This document shows, piece after piece, positions 20,061 through 33,500 of a stretch of DNA of 64,000 nucleotides. Position 1 is the first letter of the stretch, and each line of letters starts with the position of its first letter. Under the pieces are notes generated by a model that was given only the letters and a program-made list of their open reading frames with translations, ran no database searches and was not told where the DNA came from. The position numbers were made by a program, and so were the translations under genes. Source of the DNA: Amblyomma americanum (lineage: Eukaryota; Arthropoda; Arachnida; Ixodida; Ixodidae); the NCBI RefSeq assembly GCF_052857255.1, contig NC_135497.1, forward strand, positions 197,399,986 through 197,463,985, given 5' to 3'.

Positions 20061-23000
20061 CCTCTAGATTGCGAGGCCACAATGCCGCATTGGCTGTTGG
20101 CGAATAATGGTAGCGTTTGCGTTGACTGTATGGCAATGGCCCGCGTACAGTGAACTAGAACAGCCCGTGTCGGTGGTAACCGTGAAGCCTTTATATTTTG
20201 CCTCTTCCGCTTTACGCAAAAACATCGTAGTCAGTCGCTTTGTCATGGAGAAAACTGAAACAACAGATTAGCGTTTGCGCGCTCCCTCCTTTAGCCCGAC
20301 TGTGCATGGTCGAACGTATGCTTCGAGCACAGACGTCAACACGTTCTACCCTTTTATTTGGCTGAGAAGCAAGGCAATCAGTTTACATAGTTCGGCTTCC
20401 GTCAGGTTCTTTATGAGTGCGTAGAATGATATGCGGCATGCAATACTTGGATGGCAAGCTTCAAAGAGTAAAATATTCTGCAGAGTACATATAGCTCCTG
20501 AAATTTCAAGCGCAGCTGCTTTAAGTTTACACAACAGTGGCATTAGCAAGAATTCATGGGGCTACCCAGGAAAACGCGTCATGTCATTCGCGGAAGGAAC
20601 GGTTCTAGACGGCACCCAACCCTGGCCGCAGAAGCAGAGCACGTTGCAAGCACGCGACGTCCAAGATTTCCTCTTGGAAAGGCACTTTGAAGTTTGGTGG
20701 CGTCTCACGACTGCCCGTCCCACCCCGTGACGACGCAAAAATTAAGAAAGTTGTTTACAGCAACTGCAAGCATGACCTAAACGCCAGCAAAGCAAAATTA
20801 GTTCGGAACTGCGCTCTGTCTCAATAAAATCGGCCTTTACGAGCGAGGTGATTTATCTGAGAGGCGCCGACTACCAGCTTTGCATTATTCTCCTGCATAT
20901 CTGTAGCCTCGCCATCGCTTTCGATAAACCTCCCGTGAGCATTAACTTTCCTCTCGTCATTTAGGAAACAAAGTAACACCACAAAAAGAAGTTTTCCGCA
21001 ACCTAACTAGGCTGCACTAATAAACCTCACATCAATGCGCGTTATACTAGCTGGCTTAGCTTACAATGTAAGTATATAAAAATTAACATTTGCGATGCTT
21101 ACATCTTAATGAAAGTTCCCGAATTTAAGAGAATAAAGGGCACATTCAACTGTATAATCTGAGATCTTTCACAAAGATATTTAAACCAAATATTTTGGGC
21201 AGCTTCAGGATACGCCGCAGGTTCAATATGGACAATAAAAAAATGACGCTCTTTAAGGTAGCGGCATGAAGTCAATCATTGGACATACATACTTTCTGAA
21301 ATTGCAATACTCAGTACGCGTCAATATCTGGGGCAGCATACGCAGCTTGTACTGGTTGCTTCCGTTACGTTTCGGTAACGTCAGGCCAGAATGACGACAA
21401 GAAAGCTTGCGTCCAACTCGAAAACTGTTTACTGGGGCGAGCTCGTGTCCTGAAACAGAAAGCAGTTCGGTGGCGCAGCGATAAAACAAGTGCTCGGTCA
21501 ACTAAGGTCAGACGCTGGGTCGCTCTCAGCCTTGCAAAATTAAAAGGTTACAACAAGGAACTTTAAACATTCGACGCCTAATGCGCTTACGACAATTTTG
21601 AACATGAGATATTTGCGCGCGGCTACAGTCATTCCAGAGAAATCCTGTAGCCCCTCGTTTGACAATCAAAAGCGGAAAGGTCGCGTGCCATTGCCTTCGA
21701 GCAGAAAATAATGCATTACAATGCTTCTTGACACTTGCTCGCACATCAGTAATTAACATTCTTTTGAGCTATCGATACAGGCCTCTCGTTTAAGAAAGTT
21801 GTGATGTATATGAGGGTGAAAATAAGTACATTCAGGACGTGCGAAAAGTGATATCGGGGTAACGTTAAGTTCAACGTTAATGTAGATGAGTCTGACTTTC
21901 GACTCCACAATTATCGTCTCAAGCCACCAGCTACGGCGCTATCAGATTTACGGCTCACGCGTCATAGAGCATTTTCTCCGCGACATAGTACATTTTTATG
22001 GGACGAGCGCAAAAGTTTTCATTCTCTTCCCCGTGGCATTAACTTGCCATTTAATCACGGACCATGAGATATACGAGGGAAACTGATCATGGTATTTCCT
22101 TCTAGATTTAAAACCACAAATGCTCGACATAGTGCTGAGGAATGGGAGAGCGATTCCTCATTTTAAATGTCTTCATCGAGCAAAGTTTGCGACGAAGAAC
22201 CTGTGCACATGTGGACTGTGTTGAAAATATGCAGCTTAAGCATTTGCATTTTGCTTTATTTGATTTCGGTGCTGCGCTCACTATGAACCAGCGGGCTACA
22301 GCGCGAAACCAGGCAAAAGCCACCCGCCGCAGCAGACGCAGGCGTGGAGCAAGCGGTAGGGTCGTCGCGCCTCTAGTGGCGGCGTAACTCCCGGAGAAAA
22401 ACTCGCATTGCCTCCGCGGCGACTGCGAAAGCCGTATGAAAGAGCGCGCGCGCGCCCCGCTCGAGACCGGCCGTGGCACACTCCACAAGAGTGGCAAGAG
22501 TGCCGGCGCTGAGAGGAGGGCGAGGGAGACGCTTCAGCCTGGAAGGAAGTTCCGCCCGAATGGACGGAAAGCTAGTCAGTGGGGTGACGAGAAAAGCCGG
22601 AGACGACACCGCTGGCCTGGCAGTCGGTTCTTCGGCGCCGGCGCCGAAGCCATCGGAGAGAAGCTGAACCTGAAAGAACGAACCAGGCCAACTGAAAGAA
22701 TGAGCCAGGTCAACTCCGCAGTCCCTCCGTCCGTCCTGACGAAGACTCCGGCGCCAACGCTGCAGCGTATAAGCATGGGTGTCGGAGCCTCTGCATCATG
22801 TGTACACGATATGCAATTCCTGAATATATTTGTTTTGTCCCAACTGAGTCTAGTAGTCTCTGCCTCTCCATCCCGTGTTGCCCCCGCAGTATGTGGGGTC
22901 TTCACAGTTGCTATGAGGAAAACACTACATTTTGGTTAGGCCCAAGAGCTTGAAAATCTCCAAATTATCTGAAAAACCAGGGCCAGTTGTTGCTTATACC

Positions 23001-23455
23001 GGTATGTGTGGGTGACAGTGTGCGAAATAAAACCGAACCACTACCATTTTGAGCGAGCTATCGCGCCGAAGAATGCAGCGGCGACATATATTTATCCCAA
23101 GAGGGCAAGCAGGGCACCGCCATCTTGCCAATGCATCCCGTAACGTGCCCTTAGCGCGCGCACGCTTTAGTTTGTAGAGTTCGTACACCCACAAGACGCA
23201 ACGAGATACGTAGCGTTCTTCGCATGCGCATTCGTTACCCACAGAGTTGCTGCGTACGCAAGCTCACTGCATATGCCCAACTAAAAGTGTCTATTACGTG
23301 CACGCTGTATCAAGACAAGAGTTCTTGAAAAAGGTTGAAGGCCCTTTCGCGCTCTTAAAGGGGCTCTCAATAATGTTGCGGTATGCATGGGTTGTTAAAG
23401 GACGCCGCTTCACAAATATCCTCCAACAAAATTTTTTTAAATGTTTGTTTGTGGA
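20061..23455. other. No recognisable gene
   Basis: About 3.4 kb with no open frame or motif I can name. The stretch 22,290-22,680 is GC-rich, has CpG-dense segments and Arg-rich short frames, and might be part of a promoter or exon; I see no support for a particular product. Confidence 0.5.
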
Positions 23456-24145
23456 AGAATGAATGAACTTTATTTCCGTCATCAAAGGGCCTCACGGTCG
23501 GGGTGCAGCAATTAGGAGGGAGTGCCTCCCAGCCGGCTCTCAGCACCGCAGACCGCGGAGAGAGTCTTGTAGTAAGCTGTCTCTGCCTGACGGATGATGA
23601 GTCTTTGCTGATCCGGGTCGTGGCTCCGGATCAGCTCTTCCCATGTGACAAGGTCTGGGATGCTTTGTTATTTAGCCCCAGGAGAATCCTGACACTCCCA
23701 AATTAAGTGATTTTGTGAAGTCATTCTGTGGCAGCTACTGCAGAGCTCAGGCTCCCCAGTGTCTTCATCGTGTAGAATAGAGTACGGAAAGAATCTGTCG
23801 ACTTGAAGCCTCCTCCAGGCCCTGCACTCCTTTGGAGTGAGTAACCAATCCAGAAGTGAGAGTGCTCTCTTATCCAGTCTAGGTGCTTCGGTTATTTCTT
23901 TATATGTTATGAGAGGGTCTTTATTCCTGCTCAGGGGAACTTCCAGAGAAGCTCGGATGTATAATTCTCGAGCGAGGCTGTGAGCAGCCTCATTCCCTGG
24001 AATTCCCTGATGAGCAGGAACCCGTATGAGGGAGACCTCTCTGCCTGAGGGGTATCTCCTTAGTAATTTGGCGGCTTGACTGGAGACCACCCTCTTACAA
24101 AGGTTGTGAACAGCTGCCTTACTGTCAGACAAGATGATCTGATGT
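23456..24145 (-). mobile_element. I-type LINE 3' fragment
   Basis: A 155-codon frame (24,132-23,668) starts at the RNase H SDSK motif and continues with RVPAHQGIPGNEAAHSLAR, then a C-terminal CSSCHRMTSQNHLIWEC region. The minus-strand 3' end has AATAAAGTTCATTCATTC, again an AATAAA followed by a tetranucleotide tail. The 5' part is missing. Confidence 0.82.
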
Positions 24146-25956
24146 GATTACCCTGTATTTAGGATTGTAGCGGCACTATCACCATCAGCAGTGCTGTGCT
24201 GCCTCGGCTCGTGACATGCGCTCACGCTGGCTACGTGGGGCCTTGTACGGAGTGGAATAAAACAGTTGATTCCTGGTTCCCAGCCTGTTCGCTTCATTCG
24301 CATCGCACTCCGTTAATTTGTAGGGGACTAAGCCTCTGTCCCTCTACAGGATTTTTCAAGAAGAATGGGGGCGTTACCGCCCAGTGCAACAGCTCACGCT
24401 TCGTGCTAACCTTCTCAAAACAAAACGCAATGCAATCGTCACACACACGACTGGCAAATGTGAAAATTGCAAAAGCGCAATGAGGCACAGCTAGTGCTGA
24501 TCACCCACATTATTGTGGCTTTAACCGCCATATAATTTTTGCTGCGCCTTTTTTGTATGCGCAAAAAAGCATGCTAAGAGCAAACAAGCCTATGGTGTGA
24601 ATTACGATAGGGTTGTTTCCTCTTAGTACACTGGTGAGCCACAGAAATGACTGGGAATTCTCGACGATGAGCAGATGTTAGTGTTTGTTCGGAAAAATCT
24701 TTAACAGATTTACTTAATTATAGTACGACACAACTCAAAATTTGGGGGGACACTTAAGCTTCGCCTTTAAAGGTTTACTTTAAGGAACCGCAACAGCGGT
24801 TCCTCTTGCCCACGCAGACACCGACACTGTTTCCTCCTTCACAGTCACAATCATAGTCCATTTCATTTCAGATGAGTCTATACATATGCAGCACATTCAT
24901 TCTTTCTGTGGTGAACAGAGTGAGCAAGTTTAATAAAACGAGCACAACCGTCACATAACAGCAGAACCTGCAATGCATGGGGAGTACTGTGACCATCTTG
25001 TCTGTGAACACGCCAAGCACTGTTGCCTTGGAACAGTCGCACAAAAATGCGACTTAAACACACCGTGCCACATGCACACACAGGCAGCAGCCCATTCACA
25101 ATACCACTTTTAGGTGCAAAGCACCGGCCCAGGCGAAATTCCTTGCTTGTGTACCAGTGTGTGTGTACCTTGTACACATTTCTTATTGTGTAAATGGTTT
25201 GTGTATATTACCTCTCCCCCTATCCTCTCTTCCTGTCCCTTCACCTCTTTCATTTCATTTCTCCATTCTGCCTGCTATTCTTTATTTCCGCTGCCTCAGC
25301 TCAGGTGCTTCAGTATCGATGGCTAATGCTGGGGCTAACAAAAATCTTTTCTTTCCTATTTATTATTTTAATAAAACCACTTACTACCAGTGTGATGCAC
25401 TCACAGCATTTGTGCTCAATTCAAAAAAGACATGCTCACACTCGACCTCCGTAGCCATTTGGCATTTGGCACCTGTGCATGCTGCTGCTGCTACAGCCCA
25501 AATCAGCACTGTTCTCAATTGCCACATGAAAATTCAACAGTTTTCTTTATTTTTGGCCCAGGTGGAAGCTGAACCGAGAGCGCTCCCTTCTGAGAAATGC
25601 TGAGGCTCCAGACACTACACCACTACCCTTCAGTGTTGTCTACTACCAGAACGATGGCACCCAGGGTTTGGGCCTTCACCGGAACTAACCTGCACAGACT
25701 GCTGCCAGAGCTTGTGCAGCAAGCAGGCGCTTTGTGTTGTTCAACGTGCTCCTGCCACCAAGAGCAGCAAAAATGCAGCAGAACTCTTAAGAGTTTATCA
25801 AAATGGTAGGCAGGCCTTAGCTATAGCATTTACAGCAAATTGACTTATGTTCATAAAAATGGAATATCATAATGAAGCAGCTTTTCAGACAAGCATTAAA
25901 ACCGTCTTTAACCCCATAATGCTCTTGTAGCTGTGACAGTATAAATTGTTTTTTAA
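24146..25956. other. No recognisable gene
   Basis: Mixed sequence. About 24,745-24,780 carries the ACACTTAAGCTTCGCC/TTTAAA repeat motif seen elsewhere. Short frames around 25,150-25,600 show no known domain. Confidence 0.5.
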
Positions 25957-26756
25957 AGGAGTATAGACACCAAATTATTGCTTGGGTGTTTTCTTCTTCC
26001 AAATGATCAGTTAGGCATTAGTATACATGGAGCACTGTATGGTGTTCTCCAGCGGCCACTAAATAATTTATAATCTAATTTCTTCTCGAGACTGTTTTGG
26101 TTTCATCAATCAAACGATGCCTGTGACATGTACTTGGTGTTTAGGTCATGTGAGGCATGAAAAAAACTGCAATATAACTGCTGATACATCGTTTGTTGCC
26201 ATTCCAGCCCTTTAAGTAGGTTGGCTTAAGTGTTGTAACGACCCAAATTACGTACATAAACTATGTTACACTACACATAAATACCTCCAAAAACAGAAGA
26301 TTGGACAGCTGCCGCCGTAGCTGAGTTGACAGAGCACTGGATGCGAAATTCGGGGATTATGGGTTCGGATCCCACCGGAGGCATGTGGTTGTTTTTTCTT
26401 CTGCTTTCTTACCAATTATCCTTTGCGATAAAATAATTACACTATTATTCTCCAATTATATGCACCATAAATTAAAAAAGAAATCCCCTATGCTCCTTGG
26501 TTTCAGTGACTGTTGGCTTCCGTCATGTACGATTATATTGTAGTTTTTCCGCCTCACACGGCCTAAATACCAACAACACATCGCAGCCGTCATTTGATTG
26601 ATGAAACCAAAACCAAAACAGCATGACAAAAGAAATTCAATTATAAATTATTTAGCGGTCGTAGGAAAATACCATTTGGTGAACAATGTATTCTGATGTC
26701 TAATGCATCATCTCGAATAAGAAAACATGCAACTAAAATCTAGTGTCTATAATCCT
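25957..26756. mobile_element. TTAA-flanked foldback element, copy a
   Basis: 800-bp non-autonomous element bounded by TTAA on both sides (25,953-25,956 and 26,757-26,760). The arms are long imperfect inverted repeats of roughly 165 bp beginning AGGAGTATAGACACC. No transposase frame; it holds a tRNA-like SINE in the centre. It lies 3' of the GGPP synthase gene. Confidence 0.75.
26295..26520 (+). mobile_element. Second SINE family, tRNA-like head at 26,311
   Basis: Head with A-box-like GTAGCTGAGTTGACAGAGCA and B-box-like GGTTCGGATCCC, then a unique part ending near ACTGTTGGCTTCC. It matches the SINE in the palindrome arms at 52,401 and 52,845 and differs from the common SINE. The anticodon-like loop does not fit a functional tRNA. 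Confidence 0.65.
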
Positions 26757-26953
26757 TTAAGACTAGATGCGAAACTATGGACATGCATCATGCTGGGCCC
26801 TCCAGTGAGGATTTGCTGGACAAGAACTGCAATGTCCTTTTTTTACGCCACGACTCTGTGTTACAAGCTTCGCTTGCACCCAGATGGCAAGTGCTCAGTA
26901 ATTTTTACAACATATGCACATAGGAATGTAGAAATTTGGCAACACAGTTGCAC

Positions 26954-26959
26954 TTTATT
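26954..26959 (-). terminator. Possible poly(A) signal of GGPP synthase gene
   Basis: First AATAAA on the minus strand downstream of the stop codon at 27,485, giving a 3' untranslated region of roughly 550 nt. No closer AATAAA or ATTAAA was found. Confidence 0.4.
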
Positions 26960-27484
26960 TTCAAGTAACAATAAAAAATTATATAGATAGAAATAACAAC
27001 TTAACATCCATCTCAAACACGGCTGAATCCATTTTACAAATGGGCTTTGTGGCACATTAAAACAAGACGTAAAATAAAGACAGCCTCTGCGGTGTTATGT
27101 TATATTTTACCTTTCGGCTCCTATGCAAAACAGTAAAGCAATGAAAATTTATGTAAAGAACTTTCTTTACATAACTCAAATATTTCTTTAAATCGCATCA
27201 TTGGTTAAAAAGTGGCACACCTAAATCCAAGCAACTCACCTAGTATTGAGAAGCTGCTGCAAACTGCTTCACCATTACGTCTAAGGATGGCACCTTTCTA
27301 CTGCATAGACCTCGGTGCATCGACTAGTATTTGGATGATTTGAGTGTGTACACACAGTAGCTTCTGCACAGTTTGCATTTGTGTGTATGCACAGTACTTT
27401 GAAAGGAGAACAACAGTGAGTCTTGACTGCATGGTACTTGAGACAAGAATGTCACAAACATAAATGTGTCTAACCAAAAAACAT

Positions 27485-27560
27485 TCACCAGTTCTTCAGT
27501 TCATCGAGGACTTGAACTATATAAGGATTTCCTCCAAGCTTTTCAGCTTCTCTCCGTGCA
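27485..27560 (-). CDS. GGPS1: GGPP synthase exon 10
   Basis: Residues 279-303 and stop TGA; reads [19 protein letters not shown] then a short hydrophilic end, matching the family C-terminal GGNP segment. Acceptor TCTTTTGCAG. Confidence 0.92.
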
Positions 27561-30500
27561 CTGCAAAAGACAGGTGCAAAGGATATCAATCCTCAAATCA
27601 AATCAATCGGCATGCCCAAATTTGTGACAATTTTAAAGCAGTTCATTAACCCTTCAAGTACGGCTAGAGTGCCCTTAAAGGGGTTGGGACATCAAATTTC
27701 GAGGCTACAATAAGCTTGTTATGGGCTTCCTCTGTATGTAAGGTCACCCGCGGCGAAGTATTGGACGCAACAAGCGCTTAAAATGTATTTTAATTGAGCT
27801 CCAAAGAGTCCCTAAATGCTCTTTCTCACGACCGAAGTCTATCGCTACCGCTATAGGTGGTGACGTAGAGCCCTGGGAATGCTCTCAGTGAACAGTAGTG
27901 ACATCACAGCACAGAAACGTGACATACTATCAACGGCGACGCGCGACATCGGTGAGGCGCTGCTTCGGCGACTCAGCGGTCAGTGTGCTGATCGGCATAT
28001 ATGCCGTTGCTGACGCACCAGCCGGAACCTTATATCGGCGGCCGAGCGAATCCTTCATGCCGATGACACGATGACTACAGTGGCTCTTTACAGCTTCTAC
28101 GTAATACGAACAAGCGAAACGAGCGACTATATTTCATATCTTCACCCTTCAGCACACCTGCAATACGAATAGGCCTAGTGAGTCCGCAGGGTTCGTATGT
28201 GCAATGTCTGCGATTATGGAGAGCGGGTTCAGGAGTTTTAGCGAATACAAATGGTCATCGAGCATATTTTTGACAACAGTGACCTGAAATCGAGGATTGT
28301 TTACATCTTAGGATGCAAATACATCAAGCGGGAAGTGCCACTGCTAGGCGGTGTGACCCAGTCTGTCGGTCAATGCTGCAGGCGCACGTGGCGGCAGCTG
28401 CAGTCGTCGGCGTCGCTTGAGGGCAACAAATTAAGCCATTTCATTTATCTCAAATGGGCGCCGAACATACCTCTACATAAACCAATTAAAATTCAAGTAC
28501 TAGACACGCTGGAAAAAGCAAAAAAGCAGTTACAACAAGTCAGAAACCCCGGTCCTACGCGTTGTCAACAACCTGGCTATGAAGCGTTCCCCAGGCTCGC
28601 GCTCGCATTCTTCGGCGATTACTTTAAAGTTATCGCACTTCGTAAACAAGTAAATGCACAACCGGCGCAAAAGAGAAGAGCTTGCTTAACCTAAGTGGAA
28701 CGCGGCTTGCAATTCATGCTGAACTAACGCGTAATTGCTGCCTGTATACACATGCAGATATGTAAACAAAAGTAGCACCGAGATGCAGTCACCGTCATGG
28801 GCGCATTCCTGGAGGAGTAACGTACCCGTGCGGTAAATGCTCAATCCTGTACAGTTGTCTAGAAGCATTCATTTAGCGAATACATGGACTGTTTGCTAAA
28901 CTAGCAGCAGATGTCGCAATCAGCAGCCACGGGACCCTGAGCAGTCTCGCAGTGCGGCTGCACGGGTGGCGCGAAGTGAAGACAGAGACGGGTATTGGTC
29001 GGTCGGAAAAGTGAGGCATCGTGTCGCTGTATTGTGACCAGAGTAAGCTACGGGCCACCGACACAGGCGTCCGCCGAGCATCGGCGTCGGCGTGGCAAAG
29101 CGAAATACAACGCTGAAACCGCGTTGGCATACGTGGTATGGCGCTTGAGATCATCCAAAGCGAACCGCTTGGTTTAAGGACTCGGTGTCATTCCTCGCTC
29201 GCTTGGGTTTTGTCAACATATCGCCGTACCAACCAATTAAGTTTGTCAGCACATGATTTTGAAAGACGCTGCTATGCACAGCATGTGTACAAGAGCAGAC
29301 GACGCAGCACTCCATGTGTCACAACTTTTGGGGCCCATGTGACCAGGGTGGCTGCTCTTCCCTGATCGTGACGTCACAGCACACCCCGGCACTCAGAAAC
29401 CAAAACCGAAATCGCTCAGTATAAATAACGCAATAATAAATTATTTACCGCACATATATGAATTGCATAGCGTGTATCACGCATCCTGGGACAATACGCA
29501 ATGTTTGAAACAAAGAACAGGCTAACCAAAAATTTGGTGTCTCCATTCCTTTAAAGCCTGTAGAGAAATCCTGAGTCACTTTTTTTGCAGCGTTCATACA
29601 GGCTTATATATTGCATGAGTATTCCAAGTACAATGTGCTTCCTTTATAAGCAACCAATTAAGAAATTAAATGAAAACTTCATAAACCTTTCTGTGAAAGT
29701 CTCTAAAAAGAAAAGGAATTGAACCAACGGAGAAAAATCAGAGAAATCTCAGACCACCTGGCATTACCCACAGCAGTACACTAGATCATATAGAAGATCT
29801 TATGTGCTGAAAGCATTTCTTCAGGTTCAAATCTGAACTGGAATCAGTTTTATATCCTATTTTTGTGGCTTTGGGAACAAGCAGCCGGAGCAATAAAAAA
29901 CGCCGGTTTTAACATACAATAATTTCATCAGCACTGCTACAAGAGGTCATGCGGCTCATTACTATACTATACTAGGGACACACAGACTGCATTCTGGCAA
30001 GCTCTGTGTGCTCTTCAGGGCATATAATTATTAGCTATTTCACCTGTACTTCAAGCTGCAGCTGAAATTCGGTCTTCATAAGCAGTGTTTTCTCAGAAAG
30101 TGGCAATCTACTCTAGTGCAGCTTAGGTAACTACAGAGGGCAAGCTAATCATCCTCAGCCTGCCACCAGTTTCCACACACCACATTAGCAAGCATAAGAC
30201 TGAAAAGATACACAAAAAGAGGCTTAGCACCCCACTATTTCAGAATAGAAAAAGGGGAATTGACGTTTGTATTCACAAAAAAAAAAAAAAACTGCTACTG
30301 AGCCATGGTATTATTAGGATTTTTTTTATTTTACAGAGTAGTGAAACTCAATATTATATCAGTCCAAGCGCTAATTTACAAATACTTTACTAAAAACTCT
30401 GTACTGATCCTGCTTTGAAAGCTCACAGGCTTAGATGACAACTTGCCAATGAACTTCAAAATGATGGCTTGCATTTTCATCAATGAGTTAAGAAGAAACA

Positions 30501-33500
30501 ATCACATAAAACGTCAAACACATTACTGCTGATCACATGGAGACCACCAAATGGTGCTTCCCACTTACTCTGTGTCCAGCTTCACCAAGATCTCCCTGGT
30601 GTATGCAAAGGAACCTAATCTTTCAAGGATATCCAAAGCATACTTCTTGATTTCCAAGTCAGTGGTACGCTTCTTCACAATGTCTTTTGGGAGGGTTTAG
30701 GTCAAAGAAAAATTCGTGATGTCTTCAAGGGTGAAAGACATGGCTAAGATAGTCAACTTAGCTATTACACTTGTTTTCTTTCAGAACAGTTTGGCTTGCA
30801 GCCAACAGAGTATCAGAATTAAGATTACGGTGAGCAAAACACTCCAAAGCACTAATAGGTATGGGGCAGAAAGATAAAAAAATAAAGGAAAAAAAAAACA
30901 GAAACCTTGAAATGTAGCTTATAAAGATGGGGCAATCACTAAATGAGACAAGATACACAGTTTCTATGAGCCACCACAGTTGTGATGAATCCGCACAGTT
31001 GATGCCCAGCTCTAGAGGGAATACATATTTCAGTGTGTGGCATTCTCCTACCCCAACACTGTCCGTTGGCTTCACGAGAGCCAAACTGCAACTCCATGCA
31101 TTTATGCAGATGAGCCAGAAACAATGGGTGACGGGGAAGAAAAGTGGCCTTTCAATTGCCAAGGATTAACACACTATTCCTGAATAAGGTCTCTCAAAAA
31201 ACTGACATTAAAGGAATCCCATCGATAAAAAATATGCCCAAAGTTCACAATATGCTGCCCAAAGTTGAGCGCACAGCTTTAACTTTGGGCACGCAAATAA
31301 GAGGCTGAACTGAACAAATATGCCTGGGAGCTGCACCGAGAGCCGAGCAGCCTGACAGTGAAAGTTGTAATATACTAGGGACACACAGACTGCATTCTGG
31401 CGAGCTCTGTGTGCCCTTCAGGGCATATAATTATTAGCTACTTCACCTGTACTTCACTCCAAATCAAAATTTTGATGGCAGTTGTGTTCCTCACAATGAA
31501 CTCCTTGCCCTTCAGACAGTGGACACTGCATAGCAGCACCGGGTAGCAACAGTTGCAGGAAGAAGTGTTTAATAACTTCATTAGCTTGGGTAGTCATGGT
31601 ACCAATAAATGCCTCAGAATAATTGCACATAAAACTTTACAACATTAGTATCTTGAAATAGTAATACATTCACCCACAATTATCTGACCATTGTGCACAC
31701 TGAGCACCACATGCTTCTGCAAATATGGCTACTACTAATTACCCCATGGTTCAGCAGGCCTATAAGTTAGAAATAAACTTTCACAAGTTTATTGCAAAGT
31801 TTACTGAACCTATACAAACAAGCCTATTTGGGTGCTCACTGGAACACTGCTCTTACGAAATCAAAATTTGCAGCTAGAAGTTACCAGCTATACTTCCTTT
31901 CTGTTTTCCATTTATGCTGGAGAACGCCAAGGAGCAAGCAGGTGGCCCATTATGTAGCAGTGTCTGTGCAGACCATGCTTATTCCAGAAGCAGCGGGCCG
32001 AAGATGTAAAAAAAAGAAAAATGTTCTCTGTCACAAGCTTCTTTTGCAATGGTCAAAGTATTGGATACAGGAATCAGTAATGTGGTGCACAAAACAAAAT
32101 AACATGGATATCTCAGAAAAGTGATGATAACATAAAAAGGGTATGACATGAAGTGAACACAGCAATGCCATTCTTTCTTTGCCCCATCTTTGTTTAGTTC
32201 TGATGCCTATAGTAGGGTACAACTAAAAAAAAACAGCAGTTGCGAACACTGGGCCATGGTCCGCGGCATCCTTTATTACTCTGCTGGCCAATCGCAGTAG
32301 TAAATGAAATCAGCTTTTTAATGTCGGACTATATTAAACAAGCCAAGTATCAAAGTTCTAGAGCTAATAATTTTTTTCTTCTGATAAGCTTCTTGTTTAG
32401 TTAAGTTTTAACAATGGACTGCTTTTTTTTGTTGTGGAGGAATTCTGCACGGCGGTCCTGAATGTGGGCAGAGCTTCACTGCAAGACTTCAGTTGTATCT
32501 GACTATAGTTGCCAAGTGGCCTACCCTCACATCCCGAAAGGACCAGAGAGTAAGACAAAAGACCATCTAACGTAAAAAAAAAATTCTTAGTGAAACAAAC
32601 TAAATGGGATATATTAGACAAAAGTCGTGATATTTGAGAAAAAAAAAATGCCTTTTTGGATTACTGTTGCAGTCCATTCCCTTACCATTCAACATCCATA
32701 AAGCTTTGCTCCGATGTGTAGAGTAGAAAATGAGGAATTGCCTTGCTCAATCTTCCCCCTATTCCTTTTCTCATTTCCATGGCTGTGAATTTCAGCTTTT
32801 GTACAAGTCTGCCCAATCAGCTGTCTGTTTGCACTCCTGCATGATTTTGATGAGGATAGGGACAAGAGATACTGGAACAGACAATAAGCAGGCACTTTGT
32901 ACCATTCCATACATATACTTACAACCAAGCAGGCCAAAAAGCAGCAACACCACATGAAACTTTCTTAAAACAGTCTTAAGGTATGTCACAACCTTCAAAA
33001 ATGCATTTTTTAAAAGAAAAAAATATATATTTTTTTATTTTTGCATCTTAAAGTTTCTTGTTTACTCACGAATACTTACCAAAAAAAATTATGTCGTGAA
33101 CTCACACTGTTCAAAGTTATGAGCATTTTTCCAAACTCTGGTACACATCCAAAACCAAAACTAAAAATTTCCGACTTCACAACATGTGCAATTTCATCCC
33201 AAAAAACTGCTTCGTATGCCAATTAAGTTACACTAATTTGTTGAATTATGTTCCAAAAGCTTTCAGGAGCATTTTGTGGAACCTGACATTTTTTATTTAG
33301 TTAAAAATTTGCACCAGAGGGCTGCAGGGTGATCCAGGCATTCTGTAAAAACTGTGCTCTGAGCTATGATGCTACGACTGTGCTACAATGCTGTCTCGCA
33401 GTTCAGTGACAGAAACAGGGGCACGTAGGACATAACTGATAATAGGCAGGCACCGACCCTGGCTACCATATTAAGAAGGCTTGCCTTAACAGTGACTGCA

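Noticed and set aside
22296..22939. Arg-rich frames in a GC-rich stretch as a host gene
   Set aside because: No conserved motif, splice structure or consistent codon pattern could be seen.
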